Assembly (NCBI GenBank): GCA_027318475.1 | Contig: DAHVPC010000011.1 | Span: forward strand, 1-36,142 | Origin: Candidatus Cloacimonadota bacterium | GTDB taxonomy: Bacteria > Cloacimonadota > Cloacimonadia > Cloacimonadales > Cloacimonadaceae | Direction of reading: 5' to 3' | Length of the DNA: 36,142 nt | In this document: positions 5,933-13,122 of the stretch, piece after piece | How positions within the stretch are numbered: position 1 is the first letter of the stretch | How the letters are laid out: every line of letters begins with the position of its first letter | Program-made: the position numbers and the translations under genes | The notes under the pieces: model-generated | Told to the model about the DNA's origin: nothing | Databases searched by the model: none | Seen by the model: the letters and a program-made list of their open reading frames with translations, nothing else

Positions 5933-8900
5933 TTATTTCATCATGATCATTTTGCGGGTGCTGCTGTATTTACCAGCGTTCATCTTGTAGAAATAGACGC
6001 CGCTGGATACGAGGCTGCCGTTGTCGTCGCGTCCGTCCCAAACCACGGAGTGGTTGCCGGAGGCTTTTTCCGCGTTGACCAGGGTCTTCACCAACTGGCC
6101 CTTGAGGTTGTAGATGCCGATGTTCACGGGAACCGCTTCCTTCACGCTGAAGTGGATGGTGGTTTCAGGGTTGAAGGGGTTGGGATGGTTTCCGCGCAAC
6201 TCGGTGACGATGGGCGAGACGCCGGGATCGTCGTTGTCCACGATCACGTAGCCGTCGTTGCTGTGGATGGAGTAGTCGTCCACGTAGAAGATGAAGGCGT
6301 CGTTGGACACGCAGCGGATGGCGATATAGACGTTCTGGTTGTCATACGCGGAGAGGTCGTAGACGTATTCGGTCCAGTTGACCGGCGCTTCCACGTAATC
6401 GGTTCCGGTGACGTACTGGAATCCCTGGGGGATGATCGTCGGCAGCGAGGAGATGCCGATGCGGAACCTTTCCAGGCCGTAGGTCGCGGTGTGGGATCTG
6501 GCGTAGAACTTCAGCGCGCTGCCGGTGCCCAGATGGACTCTGGGGGAGATCAGCCAGTCGTTGTTGGGAGGCGTCATGGCTCCGATGGAGGCTGCCATCT
6601 TGGCTCCGCCATGAGGAGTCAGCGAGGTGATCGGAGGGGTCGTGGCGGAAGGATTGAAAATGATGTAGGACATCGGAGTGCCCATGCCGGGGAAGGTGAC
6701 GTTGGTGATGGAGAAGGTGTTCGCGAGGTCCACATCCAGCAGGTTCCACGGGGTGAAGGTGGTGGCGAAATCGGCATAGGTTTCGAAGCCGTCGGTGAAG
6801 AAGGCGGGCGCCAACTGGACGTTCACGATCGCGGTAACCGTGGCGGGAACTGATTCGCCGGTGGTGTGGACGGCGGTGACGCCATAGACGTAGGTGCCGT
6901 TGGCCAGGTCCATATCCGTGTAGGTATCGATGCCTGGATCGGTGATGGTGCTGATCAGGACGCCGTCGCGATAGACCTTGAATCCGGTGACGGCACGCTC
7001 TGGATTGATCTCGATGGTCTCGAGGCCAAGCGGGGCCTTGCTGTAGGAGATACTGCGGTTTTCGGGGATGGGGGTGAGTTCCACCGCTTTGAGGGCGGTT
7101 CCCGTTTCCACGAAGGTGTTGATCAGCCAGTTGTAGGTAAGGGTGGGGGCGAGCTGGGTGAGGGTGGACCAGGCGCCCTGGAAGTACATCATGTTGCCTT
7201 TGCCTTCGATCTGCGGGCCGGCGTCGCAACCGGCGGGATAGCCGCCCGTGGTGTTGCATTCATAGCCCACGTAAAGGTCGCCGGTGGTGGGAATCGGCAC
7301 GGGGGTGTTCAGGACCACGAGGTTCCAGGCATCTTCGGTGAATGTGGGCACGACCTGCGAGGAGACCAGGGTTCCGGCGCTGGTGGCGCTTCCGCCCGTC
7401 CACACTTTGACGGTGTAGGTGCAGCTGAGGAAGGAGGGCACGAATTTGACCTGGGCGATGGTTCCGCCGGCGACTGCCGTGAGATCGGCTTGGGTCCAGC
7501 GGTGTGCCACGTCAAATACGGCGGCGGCGTTGGTGCCGATGGAATTGCCCAGCACGTCGTTGCACCAGGTGATCCAGGTTCCGGTGGGAGGCGGTTCCGG
7601 GCTTACCCAGTCCAGGGTGACGTCGTTTCCGGCAACGGTCGCGGTGAGGTTGGTGGGCGGGTTGTTCGCCGGGGCGATGGTCACGGAGACAGGGCCCGCG
7701 GGGACTGATTCGCCTGTGGTGTAGTAGGCGGTGACCGTGTAGCTGTAGGTGCCCACAGCCAGGTTCTCATCGTCATACATGAGGGTGGCGGGACTCGGAA
7801 GGGTGGCCAGCAGGGTGCCTCCGCGGTAAACCTTGTAGCCAAAGTGCTCACGGACAGGAGCGTTCCAGGTGAGGTGCGCGGTGTCCTGATTGATCACGGT
7901 GGCGGCGAGGTTGGTGGGCGGATCGAGGGTCTCGATCACTTCCTGCAGGGTGACGCTGTCCATGTAGAGGTAGAACATGTTGACGGCGCTGTAGCCGTGG
8001 AAGCCCAGGTAATAGGTTCCGTTGGCGGTCGGAGTGAAGAGCGCGGAAGCCTGGGTGTAGGTGACGTTGGTGATGTTGTTGTTGTCAAAGAGGACGTTGG
8101 TCAGTCCGGTAGCATTGGGAGTGCTTCCCCAGGCCACTTTGAGGGCTTCGGGATAGGTGGCGCTGTTGGCCCGGTAGGAAAAGAGCAGCTGGTAGGGGGT
8201 TCCGGCAGTGAGCTGCAAAGGAGGCATGATCAGCCAGTCGTTCATCGCCAGGGAAGCGTTGTAGCGGATGCGCATGGAGTTGGGAGCGGTGTCGGCGTTG
8301 CCGGCATAGGTCTCCCAGGTATAGGCGTCTGCGTTGGCATTGATCACCGACCAACCGAGCGGTAAGGCTGGAGGAACCGCCTGATCGAAGTTTTGGACGT
8401 AAGGATAGGTGGTGATGGTGGGATCGGCCAGGGTGGTGAATTGCCACACGGGGCAATCGACCGCGTCGCCATCGGTGTTGAAGGGGATTATCTTCCAGAA
8501 ATAGGCGGTGTTGTAGCTAAGGTCCGCGGCGGGATCGTACAGCGTTTCCGTCTGGGTGGTGCCGTTGACGATGTTGGAGGGCGGGTTGTCGGTTCCGAAA
8601 TAAACGCGGTATCCGGTGACGGTTCCGCCGCCGCTGACCCAGCTCAGGTTGGTGGCGATGGGCACGTTGACGGCGTTATTGGCGGGCAAGGGGTTTTGAG
8701 CCGCGAGCGGAGGATTGCCTTGCTGAGCCGGAGTATAGGTGAAGAGCAGGCCATTGGGCGGAAAGACGGTGTCGTTCAGGCGGCAGTTGGCGTTGTTGGC
8801 CGTGCCGGCTGTGGTGGCGGTCCAGTCCGTGGTGGTGGTGCGGTTGTTAAAATCGGTGTTGGCGTCGCCGCGCAAGCCCACTTGGACCGTGGCGGCCGTG

Positions 8901-9436
8901 GTCACGTTGATCACGGTAAAGGGACCGTAGGCAAAGACGACCTTGTTGCCGTTTTCCTGGAGTTGGATCTGGAAATTGAACACGTCATTCGCTGCGGTTG
9001 TGGGCACGCGGCGATAGTTTTTCCATTGGATCACGAAGACGCGGTTGGGCTCCGTTCCGGTGAGCATGTAGCTCAGTTCGCCATCGGCCCGGCTGACCAG
9101 GTCGCGGTTCAGCGCCGCGGCAACGTTGTTGGTGCCGGTGGTGCTGCTGATGGCCAGGGTGCTGTTCACGACGGTGGGTCCGAAGGCCACGAAGGCGTCG
9201 GTTTGGATGCTGATCTCCGTGTGGGCCACGCCGTTGTAGGTAAAGGTGAAGCCCAGGGGAATGGCGTTGAAGCTTTCATCGTCGTTGATGGCGCTTCCCA
9301 AAACGGTTCCGCCCGTGATCTCGGTGTAGGTGCCGGTGGAGCTGGCAAACGAATATTCGCTCACCAGGGCCCAGGCGCTGAGCGCCGCGACCGAGAAAAC
9401 CAGCATGAGCACGAGTTTGTTCAAACTAACTCTCAT
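5933..9436 (-). CDS. Large secreted adhesin-like protein with two cleaved-adhesin/MAM-type domains, FnIII repeats and a C-terminal sorting tag
   Basis: The protein has 1167 residues and a signal peptide (MRVSLNKLVLMLVFSVAALSAWA). The order is: an N-terminal beta domain (about 25-255); FnIII (about 260-345); a first cleaved-adhesin-type jelly-roll (about 347-495, starting YVQNFD and containing NDWLIMPPL); FnIII (about 505-590, DPPTNLAATV); an FnIII start with a long insertion (about 595-790); FnIII (about 810-870); a second adhesin-type domain (about 875-1050, FFTDGFETY, NNDWLISPRV); and the sorting tag (about 1085-1167, NHPNPFNPETTIHFSV, YNLKGQLV, WDGRDDNG, GVYFYK). NDWL(I)xP is the hallmark of cleaved-adhesin domains known from gingipains. 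No protease catalytic domain is seen, so binding or a structural role is likelier. ATG 9436 has GGAGATGTT upstream; the longer frame to 9517 lacks a signal-type start. Confidence 0.88.
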   Translation of the reverse strand: MRVSLNKLVLMLVFSVAALSAWALVSEYSFASSTGTYTEITGGTVLGSAINDDESFNAIPLGFTFTYNGVAHTEISIQTDAFVAFGPTVVNSTLAISSTTGTNNVAAALNRDLVSRADGELSYMLTGTEPNRVFVIQWKNYRRVPTTAANDVFNFQIQLQENGNKVVFAYGPFTVINVTTAATVQVGLRGDANTDFNNRTTTTDWTATTAGTANNANCRLNDTVFPPNGLLFTYTPAQQGNPPLAAQNPLPANNAVNVPIATNLSWVSGGGTVTGYRVYFGTDNPPSNIVNGTTQTETLYDPAADLSYNTAYFWKIIPFNTDGDAVDCPVWQFTTLADPTITTYPYVQNFDQAVPPALPLGWSVINANADAYTWETYAGNADTAPNSMRIRYNASLAMNDWLIMPPLQLTAGTPYQLLFSYRANSATYPEALKVAWGSTPNATGLTNVLFDNNNITNVTYTQASALFTPTANGTYYLGFHGYSAVNMFYLYMDSVTLQEVIETLDPPTNLAATVINQDTAHLTWNAPVREHFGYKVYRGGTLLATLPSPATLMYDDENLAVGTYSYTVTAYYTTGESVPAGPVSVTIAPANNPPTNLTATVAGNDVTLDWVSPEPPPTGTWITWCNDVLGNSIGTNAAAVFDVAHRWTQADLTAVAGGTIAQVKFVPSFLSCTYTVKVWTGGSATSAGTLVSSQVVPTFTEDAWNLVVLNTPVPIPTTGDLYVGYECNTTGGYPAGCDAGPQIEGKGNMMYFQGAWSTLTQLAPTLTYNWLINTFVETGTALKAVELTPIPENRSISYSKAPLGLETIEINPERAVTGFKVYRDGVLISTITDPGIDTYTDMDLANGTYVYGVTAVHTTGESVPATVTAIVNVQLAPAFFTDGFETYADFATTFTPWNLLDVDLANTFSITNVTFPGMGTPMSYIIFNPSATTPPITSLTPHGGAKMAASIGAMTPPNNDWLISPRVHLGTGSALKFYARSHTATYGLERFRIGISSLPTIIPQGFQYVTGTDYVEAPVNWTEYVYDLSAYDNQNVYIAIRCVSNDAFIFYVDDYSIHSNDGYVIVDNDDPGVSPIVTELRGNHPNPFNPETTIHFSVKEAVPVNIGIYNLKGQLVKTLVNAEKASGNHSVVWDGRDDNGSLVSSGVYFYKMNAGKYSSTRKMIMMK

Positions 9437-9546
9437 AACATCTCCTTGTAAGGTTATTAAGCATTCATCTAATCTGCGGGGTCCAACGCGGTATAAATCG
9501 CTGTCAGAATCCCACATCTAATCACCCATTCCCGAAGCGCATATTT

Positions 9547-9552
9547 CGTCAA
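9547..9552 (-). promoter_or_regulatory. TTGACG, candidate -35 element of the 5933-9436 gene
   Basis: CTTGACG lies about 110 bases before the ATG at 9436, in the divergent region shared with pfk. A matching -10 is not obvious. Confidence 0.3.
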
Positions 9553-9592
9553 GGAAAATATCCCCCTTGACGGTCCGTCCCCGGGATTTTGC

Positions 9593-9598
9593 TTGACT
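9593..9598 (+). promoter_or_regulatory. TTGACT, candidate -35 element of the pfk-sagB-like unit
   Basis: CTTGACT lies 63 bases before the pfk ATG; 17 bases later the sequence is TCTGCT. A second CTTGACG is at 9566-9572. Which one is used, if either, cannot be told from sequence. Confidence 0.3.
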
Positions 9599-9661
9599 GA
9601 TTCCGCCTTGCGGACTCTGCTGTATTGAGAATGCAAGGCGTTACCTTACAGGGAGATGAGA

Positions 9662-10759
9662 ATGAGCAAAAGAATGCTGGTGGCTACAGGCGGCGGCGAT
9701 TGCCCCGGGCTGAACGCGGTCTTGCGGGCGCTCGTCAAGCGAGCCGCTTTCGAGCCGGAATGGGAGATCCTGGGCAGCATCGACGCCTTCAACGGCCTGC
9801 TGCTCGACCCGATGAAACTGGTGGAACTCACTCCGCAAAAAGTGGCGGGAATCCACGTGCAGGGCGGCACCATCTTGGGCACCACAAACAAGGGCGGGCC
9901 CTTCGAATGGCCGGTGCATAATCCCGACGGCACCTGGAGCATGATCGACCGTTCCGCGGATTTTATGCGCCGCATTCAGGAACAGCGGATCGAGGCCGTC
10001 ATCAACATCGGCGGAGACGGCTCGCAGCGCATCTCGCAAGGCCTGTTCGAACTGGGCTGCCCCATCGTCGGAGTGCCCAAAACCATCGACAACGACCTCT
10101 CGGACACGGATTTCACCTTCGGTTTCCAAACCGCTGTGGACGCTGCCACGGATGCCCTGGACAAACTGGTCACCACGGCTGCCAGCCATCACCGCGTATT
10201 GATTTTGGAAGTGATGGGGCGCTATGCCGGCTGGATCGCCCTGCACGCCGCGATTGCAGGCGGGGCCGAGGTTTGCCTGATCCCGGAGATCGACTACGAC
10301 ATCCAGAGCGTGCTGCGCACGATCGACCGCCGCGTCACTTCCGGCAAGGGCTTTGCCAACATCGTCATCGCCGAGGGTGCCAAACCTGTGGCGGGAAGCA
10401 TGAGTTTCAGCCAGGACGTCGAACCCGGCGCAATGCCGATCCGTTTGGGCGGAGCGGGACTCAGGCTGAGCCAGGAACTGAAGAACGCCGGCTGCGAACT
10501 GGACATCCGCGAAACCATCCTGGGGCATTTGCAGCGCGGAGGGCGCCCCAACGCCTTCGACCGCATCCTCGCCTCGCAATTCGGCGTCAAAGCCTTTGAG
10601 CTGGTGCTGGAGCAGAAATGGGGCCACATGGTCGCCTACCGGCATCCGGACATCGTCGCAGTCCCGATCCGCGACGCCATCCAACACTATAACTACGTCG
10701 ATCCCGCTTCCGACCTCGTAAAAACGGCGCGGGGCCTCGGCATCTGCCTTGGCGACTGA
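9662..10759 (+). CDS. pfkA: 6-phosphofructokinase (ATP type predicted)
   Basis: The 365-residue PFK phosphorylates fructose 6-phosphate to fructose 1,6-bisphosphate, the committed step of glycolysis. Visible motifs are ATGGGDCPGLNAVLR near the N-terminus (nucleotide loop), INIGGDGSQRIS (about 112-123), VGVPKTIDNDLSDTDFTFGF (catalytic TIDND), VMGRYAGWIA and LGHLQRGGRPNAFDR. Two residues distinguish donors in this family: Gly in GGDGS is typical of ATP enzymes, whereas PPi enzymes have Asp; Lys in PKTIDND occurs in PPi enzymes and in some ATP enzymes. The combination points to ATP but deserves an assay. ATG 9662 was chosen because GGGAG lies about six bases upstream; the in-frame ATG at 9656 overlaps that site. 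It is followed 41 bases later by the SagB-like gene on the same strand. Confidence 0.93.
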   Translation: MSKRMLVATGGGDCPGLNAVLRALVKRAAFEPEWEILGSIDAFNGLLLDPMKLVELTPQKVAGIHVQGGTILGTTNKGGPFEWPVHNPDGTWSMIDRSADFMRRIQEQRIEAVINIGGDGSQRISQGLFELGCPIVGVPKTIDNDLSDTDFTFGFQTAVDAATDALDKLVTTAASHHRVLILEVMGRYAGWIALHAAIAGGAEVCLIPEIDYDIQSVLRTIDRRVTSGKGFANIVIAEGAKPVAGSMSFSQDVEPGAMPIRLGGAGLRLSQELKNAGCELDIRETILGHLQRGGRPNAFDRILASQFGVKAFELVLEQKWGHMVAYRHPDIVAVPIRDAIQHYNYVDPASDLVKTARGLGICLGD

Positions 10760-10800
10760 ATCACCGAACGGAATACCAGCCTCATAGATAAGGAGCAGAC

Positions 10801-11697
10801 ATGGACCTGAAGACCTTCACTTACCTCTATCACAAGACGCGCGGCTTATCCCGCGCGGAGATCATCCAGGAAGCGGAACTCACCGAGGATGAATACGCAA
10901 TGCTGGAAGAAAGCATGTCCGCATCACTGGCGGAGATCAATGCCGACAGAACCCGCGCAGCCAGCATCGGACGGGAATTCGTGCGCCTCACCCGCTACAT
11001 TTATGAGGAACGCAGCGACCAGGAACTGGGTTTGGCGCGTCCTGACGCCGTGAAGCCCAGGGCGGGCGAGATTTTTGCCCTGCCTGCTGTGGATAAGATT
11101 GCCAAACCCGAAATGGCACTGCATCAGGCGATCTCGCAGCGCCGCAGTTTGCGCAAGTACTCCGGCCAGCCGTTCAGCCAGGAAGAACTTTCCTTCCTGC
11201 TCTGGGCCAGCAGTTGGGCCAGCGATTTCCGCAGCGGGGAAAACATGGAATTCACGCGGCGCAACGTCCCTTCAGCGGGCAGCCGCCATCCCCTCGAATG
11301 CCATCTGCTGATCAACAACGTGGTGGGCCTCAAACCCGGGCTCTACTACTACCATCCGCTCAAGCACTGCCTGGTGCTGTTCAACGACTCCCCAAGCATC
11401 GCCAATGAAATCTGCGACGGCTGCCTGCGCCAAATGATGGTGGCCAACTCCGCCTTCACCGTCATCCTCACAGCGCTGCCCTATCGAACCGTGTGGCGCT
11501 ACGCGCAGCGCGGCTACCGCTACCTCTATCTGGACGCCGGGCATGTGGGCCAAAACATCCATCTGGCTGCCGAAGCTGTGGGCGGCGGAGCCTGCATGAT
11601 CGCTGCCTATCAGGACGAAGCCATGAACGATTGCCTGGGCGTGGACGGAGTGGAGGAGTTCGTGATCTACATCGCCGCGGTGGGAAAAAAGGGCTGA
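10801..11697 (+). CDS. SagB-type / nitroreductase-fold dehydrogenase
   Basis: The protein has 298 residues. An N-terminal region of about 95 residues begins DLKTFTYLYHKTRGLS, the motif that often opens stand-alone SagB-like proteins. The nitroreductase domain follows (about 105-298), with RRSLRKYSGQPFSQEELSFLLWAS (FMN-binding Arg/Ser region), PSAGSRHPLECHLLI, GLYYYHP and the late DAGHVGQNIHLAAEAVGGGAC helix. Such proteins bind FMN and oxidise substrates; true SagB oxidises azolines in peptide natural products. No YcaO cyclodehydratase or precursor peptide is visible nearby, so a generic nitroreductase-fold oxidoreductase is the safe call. AAGGAG precedes the ATG. It is probably cotranscribed with pfkA. 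Confidence 0.85.
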   Translation: MDLKTFTYLYHKTRGLSRAEIIQEAELTEDEYAMLEESMSASLAEINADRTRAASIGREFVRLTRYIYEERSDQELGLARPDAVKPRAGEIFALPAVDKIAKPEMALHQAISQRRSLRKYSGQPFSQEELSFLLWASSWASDFRSGENMEFTRRNVPSAGSRHPLECHLLINNVVGLKPGLYYYHPLKHCLVLFNDSPSIANEICDGCLRQMMVANSAFTVILTALPYRTVWRYAQRGYRYLYLDAGHVGQNIHLAAEAVGGGACMIAAYQDEAMNDCLGVDGVEEFVIYIAAVGKKG

Positions 11698-11760
11698 TCA
11701 ACCGATACTGAAGACTGATTCTGAACGGCCGCGTTTACGCGATGTTACGGCGTAGATCCT

Positions 11761-12597
11761 TTATTGCTTCAGGAAAGTCCCCATATCCAGCTGCTGGAAG
11801 GCTTCCTGAAGCTGTTCGCGGGTGTTCATCACGATCGGGCCTTTCCAGGCGATCGATTCGTTGAGGGGTTTTCCGCACAGGAAGAGCATCCGGAATCCCG
11901 CGGCGCCGGCTTTGACCTTGATGCAATCGCCCACGTCGAAGAGCACGGTCTGGCGGTTGCGCACCTTCTGTCCGTCGATCTCGGCGTCGCCCTCGTAGGC
12001 ATAGATGAAGCAGGTGTAATCCAGGGGTGTGGGCAGCTCCAGTTCGGTGTTGGCGGGGATGAAGACGTCGAAATATGAGGGGTCAATGACGATGTCTTCC
12101 ACAGGGCCCCTGACGCCCTGGAAAGAGCCGCAAATGACCTTCACTTCGGCTCCCGAAGCGGTTTTCACCACGGGGATCTGCGCCGCCTGGATATCCTGAT
12201 AGCGGGGTTTCATCATCTTTTGTTTGGCTGGCAGGTTCGCCCAAAGTTGGAAGCCATACATACGTCCGATGGGATTGGGCTTGGGCATTTCCTGATGGAC
12301 GATGCCTTTGCCGGCGGTCATCCACTGGACGTCGCCCTTGCCGATCACGCCTTTGTTGCCGATGCTGTCGCCGTGTTCGGCGCTGCCTTCCAGCATGTAG
12401 GTGATGGTTTCGATGCCGCGGTGCGGATGCCAGGGGAAGCCGGGCAGGTAGTTGCGGGTGTCGTCGTTACGAAAGTCGTCGAGCATCAAAAAGGGATCGA
12501 AGAGGCGTTCGTCGCCAAATCCGAAAGCCCGTTGCAGATGGACTCCCGCTCCTTCGATGGTCGGTTTGGCGTTCTTTATCAACCTGAGCTTGCGCAT
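11761..12597 (-). CDS. Pirin family protein
   Basis: This 278-residue bicupin belongs to the pirin family. The N-terminal cupin carries the metal site: FPWHPHRGIETITYMLEG gives His57 and His59, and GKGIVHQEMP gives His101 and Glu103, the same spacing as the His-His-His-Glu iron site of human pirin. The C-terminal cupin (about 165-260) includes CFIYAYEGDAEIDGQKVRN and lacks an obvious second metal site. Known family members act as quercetin dioxygenases or redox-responsive cofactors; in bacteria the role is often unclear, and one bacterial pirin has been linked to pyruvate metabolism. The gene stands alone, convergent with the SagB-like gene, with GAGGAG upstream of ATG. It ends in ...FLKQ. 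Confidence 0.93.
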   Translation of the reverse strand: MRKLRLIKNAKPTIEGAGVHLQRAFGFGDERLFDPFLMLDDFRNDDTRNYLPGFPWHPHRGIETITYMLEGSAEHGDSIGNKGVIGKGDVQWMTAGKGIVHQEMPKPNPIGRMYGFQLWANLPAKQKMMKPRYQDIQAAQIPVVKTASGAEVKVICGSFQGVRGPVEDIVIDPSYFDVFIPANTELELPTPLDYTCFIYAYEGDAEIDGQKVRNRQTVLFDVGDCIKVKAGAAGFRMLFLCGKPLNESIAWKGPIVMNTREQLQEAFQQLDMGTFLKQ

Positions 12598-12668
12598 GTA
12601 AAACTCCTCATGATGTCCGCGGCAGGAAGATTAAGTGCCTGCCGGACACGCTATTGCTTTTGAGGGGC

Positions 12669-12697
12669 AGCAAACTGGAGGACGGGCTGCGCGTCAA
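12669..12697 (-). promoter_or_regulatory. Candidate promoter of the pirin gene
   Basis: CTTGACG (hexamer 12692-12697) is followed after 17 bases by TTTGCT (12669-12674) on the minus strand, about 70 bases before the ATG. The -10 match is weak. Confidence 0.35.
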
Positions 12698-12716
12698 GGT
12701 TTAATCTGGAGACGCT

Positions 12717-12800
12717 CCCGCGATCATTGCGGGGTCATTGCGCGCTCATTACGGGAAAAGCGCGCAATGACCGCGCAGTGACCGCGCAATGATTACGGGT
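12717..12800. repeat. Palindromic intergenic repeat with 11-nt TCATTGCGCGG units, copy 2
   Basis: Left units GATCATTGCGG-GGTCATTGCGC-GCTCATTACGG and right units GCGCAATGACC-GCGCAGTGACC-GCGCAATGATT face each other across a short centre. It lies in the divergent region between pirin and the sigma-54-driven gene. Confidence 0.8.
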
Positions 12801-12870
12801 GAAGCGCAGGGGCGTTGGGCAGATTGGAGGGCTTCGTTTGGGTGGCCTGAGCCAGGCGCTGCAACATATC

Positions 12871-12885
12871 TGTTATAGTGTAACA
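12871..12885. promoter_or_regulatory. Short inverted repeat TGTTA-N5-TAACA, possible activator site
   Basis: TGTTATAGTGTAACA lies about 180 bases upstream of the -24/-12 promoter at 13050-13066, a distance usual for enhancer sites of sigma-54 activators. A related pair of half-sites (TAACAT-AA-ATGTTA) lies at 15688-15701 before the activator gene itself. Function is inference only. Confidence 0.3.
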
Positions 12886-13049
12886 AAAGTAATACAGTGA
12901 TGTGATGCATTGTAAGATATTGCCCAATAGTTTATTGCAGAGGTTCTCACGGTTTATCTGCAACATTAATGCTACAGGCTCTGGATCCGGCTTCGCCGAG
13001 CGTTTTTCGTAAGATGTTGCCTCACAGCAATATAAAAAATTTTCCCAGT

Positions 13050-13066
13050 TTGGCACAGCGTTTGCA
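13050..13066 (+). promoter_or_regulatory. Sigma-54 (-24/-12) promoter
   Basis: TTGGCACAGCGTTTGCA has GG and GC separated by exactly ten bases and matches the TGGCAC-N5-TTGCA consensus almost fully. Transcription would start near 13077, about 45 bases before the ATG at 13123. The AT-rich DNA upstream fits enhancer-looping promoters. A gene for a sigma-54-activating AAA+ protein follows directly downstream. Confidence 0.82.
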
Positions 13067-13122
13067 TTCCCTTATGCCGTCTCCAGACAAGATGAAACGA
13101 AACCTTAGAAAGGAGGTTACCA

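Noticed and set aside
8393-9451. 352-codon open frame on the plus strand opposite the adhesin gene
   Set aside because: Gly/Val-rich antisense shadow with no domain signal.
9641-10687. 348-codon open frame on the minus strand opposite pfkA
   Set aside because: Antisense to a conserved gene; product shows no known domain.
11698-11760. Possible bidirectional terminator between the SagB-like and pirin genes
   Set aside because: Only a short CGCG-TTTA-CGCG stem without a T-run; too weak to call.
12793-13056. 87-codon minus-strand frame across the upstream region of the sigma-54-driven gene
   Set aside because: Covers part of a palindromic repeat and AT-rich regulatory DNA; no ribosome-binding site or recognisable product.
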